A stretch of DNA of 6,389 nt. It comes from a bacterium (lineage in GTDB: Bacteria > SZUA-79 > Acidulodesulfobacterales > Acidulodesulfobacteraceae). A model generated the notes under the pieces. It was not told the DNA's origin. It did no database searches and saw only the letters and a program-made list of their open reading frames with translations. Shown piece by piece: positions 5,211 through 6,389 of this stretch; within the stretch, counting starts at the first letter, position 1; the number at the start of each line of letters is the position of its first letter. Made by a program: the position numbers and the translations under genes. The stretch lies in assembly GCA_021803845.1 (NCBI GenBank), contig JAJZLA010000099.1, positions 1-6,389 on the forward strand, written 5' to 3'.

Positions 5211-5478
5211 ACTGAAAATCAGGCGATTCTATTGATAAACTTAAAGAGTCTTATATTGAATCAGGCGAAAGATTTATCGTAGTAGCGGATAGAGTAGAAA
5301 CTATGTGAAAAGACAAATTTGCTCCGCCAGGCTACCCGCAGTAGTTAAACAAACTCGGCATAAAATATTAAACGAAGGCGGTATAAACAGTTTATAGAAA
5401 GCAATAAAGAAAACTGCTTTAAATTATCAAAAGCAAAATCCTGACAACGCGTATGACGCAGGACAGCTTATCCTTTTG
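5211..5478. other. Relic-filled stretch without an intact gene
   Basis: No complete gene is visible. A plus-strand frame broken by stops reads D-K-L-K-E-S-Y-I-E-S-G-E-R-F-I-V-V-A-D-R near 5231-5290, loosely like the central strand of an IS4/IS1634-type transposase (family not certain). Another plus-strand segment (about 5398-5500) encodes a peptide containing N-P-D-N-A-Y-D-A-G-Q that I cannot place. A 10-bp direct repeat AATCAGGCGA lies at 5217-5226 and 5259-5268. This is the place where both the HAD gene and the second ATPase lost their continuing sequence. Confidence 0.35.
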
Positions 5479-5626
5479 ATTGATATAACGCAACGTATTG
5501 TATTTATTTTTTTGCAAGAGTGGTTTTTCCGGTCTGACGAGCGCCGGTTATTAAGACGATTTTTCTTTCATTTTCGGATGGCAGAAAATTGTATATCGCT
5601 CTAAAATACTGTAAATTTTCGTTCAT
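5479..5626 (-). pseudogene. Second AAA_14/DUF4143 ATPase, N-terminal relic
   Basis: From the ATG at 5626 the minus strand reads M-N-E-N-L-Q-Y-F, then I-V-L-I-T-G-A-R-Q-T-G-K-T-T-L-A-K-K and stops at TAA 5504-5506. The complete Walker A (G-A-R-Q-T-G-K-T-T) is the same as in the intact 415-residue ATPase apart from V-to-T and S-to-T changes. The stop follows an A7 run (minus strand, 5507-5513). Removing one A restores L-A-K-N-K-Y-N-T-L-R-Y-I-N, the next family block (compare F-K-Y-I-N in the intact copy), down to 5479. After that the homology ends and about 90% of the gene is missing. It is thus a relic of a second, diverged copy and not a recent duplicate. Confidence 0.83.
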
Positions 5627-5634
5627 AATCTTAA

Positions 5635-5663
5635 ATTTTACAGTATATTTTAGGAAATGTCAA
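5635..5663 (-). promoter_or_regulatory. Strong promoter of the ATPase relic (leaderless)
   Basis: On the minus strand TTGACA (5658-5663) and TAAAAT (5635-5640) are spaced by exactly 17 bp. Only 8 nt lie between the -10 box and the ATG at 5626. There is no ribosome binding site in the 8 nt. The layout copies that of the intact ATPase promoter at 1369-1397. Confidence 0.6.
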
Positions 5664-5853
5664 AATTTATTTCAATAAATCTGGCAACATTTTGATTTAT
5701 ATAAGCGTATTCAAAGATATATTCGCAATAACCGGAAGCGGCCGCATTAATATGATGATAGCAAATAACGCAGCCGCTTCGCAAATTTAAAATTAACCGT
5801 TCATGATGCCAATTAATACTAATAATGCCAATCGATATTCAATAAAAGAGATA
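5664..5853. other. Short spacer with a possible gene tail and small repeats
   Basis: A plus-strand frame without an ATG near its start ends at TAA 5788-5790. Its last part (F-A-I-T-G-S-G-R-I-N-M-M-I-A-N-N-A-A-A-S-Q-I) is better composed and more GC-rich than its surroundings, but I do not recognise it; a TTG at 5692 could start a 32-residue peptide. An inverted repeat GAAGCGGC (5735-5742) and GCCGCTTC (5773-5780) falls within it. The word ATGCCAAT repeats at 5806-5813 and 5825-5832 with a 19-bp period. No terminator for the minus-strand Spy-like gene is evident. Confidence 0.3.
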
Positions 5854-6387
5854 TTATTCGGACATATTTTCTTTCATTGACTTAATTTTTTTGTTCAACA
5901 TTTTTTTCATAAACTCAAGGCGTTTAATTTTATGGGCAATTCTATTCTTCATCATTTGCACAAATTTATTTCTTTGTTTCGGCGTTAAAACGCTGAAGAA
6001 TTTTTGAAAAAAGTTTGCTTTAATTTCGGCCATATTTTTAACTTTATTAGTGATACCGGATACGAAAACGCTTTTGTCGAACGTGCCGGATTTCATTGCC
6101 GCAAGCAGCGGATTTCCAAAGTTTCCCATATTGGATTTGAAAGCTTTAAATTCCTGGCGTTTAAACAGCATAATTTGATGAAACTGATTTTGATTTAAAT
6201 GCAATTTCTTTTTGAGCATAAAAACATTAAACATTCCTATTTTCATCCACATATTCATTTTGCCGCGGCGCATAAATTTATGCCCCATAAAATTGTGATT
6301 TTGCATGCCTTGAAACGCAAAAGCTTTTCCCGCAAAATACGTTCCCGTAAAAATAAATGCCAACAAAAACATAAACAGGAAAAAAAA
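5854..6387 (-). CDS. Spy/CpxP-like methionine-rich periplasmic protein (start outside window)
   Basis: The frame ends at TAA 5854-5856 and stays open to the right edge. The ATG at 6372 is preceded in frame by F-F-F-L-F, which continues the signal peptide core, so the true start lies beyond the window. Numbered from that ATG (172 residues), a hydrophobic core leads to K-A-F-A|F, a likely signal peptidase site after residue 19. The mature part is helical and lysine/methionine rich (19 Met in 172 residues, no Cys). It has a His/Met-rich start (M-Q-N-H-N-F-M-G-H-K-F-M, 23-34). Two LTxxQ-type motifs of the Spy/CpxP family are visible: L-N-Q-N-Q (59-63, Thr replaced by Asn) and L-T-P-K-Q (129-133). 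Family members are periplasmic chaperones or metal-stress sensors. The Met/His-rich start suggests copper or another soft metal, which is inference. No partner sensor kinase is visible. Confidence 0.82.
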   Translation of the reverse strand, partial: FFFLFMFLLAFIFTGTYFAGKAFAFQGMQNHNFMGHKFMRRGKMNMWMKIGMFNVFMLKKKLHLNQNQFHQIMLFKRQEFKAFKSNMGNFGNPLLAAMKSGTFDKSVFVSGITNKVKNMAEIKANFFQKFFSVLTPKQRNKFVQMMKNRIAHKIKRLEFMKKMLNKKIKSMKENMSE

Positions 6388-6389
6388 TT

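Noticed and set aside
5231..5340. Possible transposase DDE-strand relic (F-I-V-V-A-D-R)
   Set aside because: The similarity covers only a short hydrophobic-D-R pattern with stops nearby. It was kept as a note in the spacer description and not called as a mobile element.
6004..6198. Plus-strand open frame of 64 codons
   Set aside because: It is antisense to the Spy-like gene and shows no domain or translation signals.

Overview
The window is about 6.4 kb of AT-rich bacterial DNA (A/T-rich spacers, many AAA/ATA/TTT codons). It holds a few intact housekeeping or redox genes separated by a dense set of small defence or toxin-antitoxin genes, most of which are decaying. A DsrE-like sulfur-relay protein, a secreted monohaem cytochrome c and a methionine-rich Spy/CpxP-like protein suggest a Gram-negative, sulfur- or metal-associated bacterium. 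An uncultured deltaproteobacterium-like lineage would fit, but the sequence does not prove a taxon.

Left part (1-1404). The 3' part of a DsrE-family gene runs in from the left edge. About 370 bp follow with only relics: an orphan 38-codon frame and the first 20 or so codons of an IS3-type transposase OrfA. Next, on the minus strand, is a HEPN-domain gene cut short at its C-terminus, with no partner nucleotidyltransferase beside it. Its upstream region is shared with a divergent, intact ATPase gene.

Middle part (1405-4020). A full-length AAA_14/DUF4143 ATPase (415 aa) has a near-consensus promoter only 7 nt from its ATG, so its mRNA is predicted to be leaderless. It is followed by a PIN (VapC-like) toxin relic that has lost its N-terminus and tail. 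A minus-strand two-gene module comes next: a DUF6922-like putative antitoxin with an extended -10 promoter and a good ribosome binding site, then an overlapping AbiEii/AbiGii-type nucleotidyltransferase. The nucleotidyltransferase is broken by a deletion/frameshift that removes the GG(T) substrate loop, so the toxin is probably dead while the antitoxin stays open.

Right part (4021-6389). A secreted or membrane-anchored class I cytochrome c (CxxCH, distal Met) is followed by a perfect 13-bp stem terminator. The right arm of that hairpin is also the tail of a convergent pseudogene of a soluble P-type-ATPase-like HAD phosphatase, with its N-terminal half gone, one frameshift and one internal stop. 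A further relic is the N-terminus of a second DUF4143 ATPase: Walker A is intact and a single-base slip in an A7 run truncates it. Its promoter layout (TTGACA-N17-TAAAAT, 8 nt, ATG) matches that of the intact copy. The right end is a minus-strand Spy/CpxP-like periplasmic protein whose start lies outside the window.

Overall this looks like an island where toxin-antitoxin and defence cassettes insert and decay between ordinary genes. The most novel-looking point is that both DUF4143 ATPases, intact and broken, carry the same strong leaderless promoter architecture.
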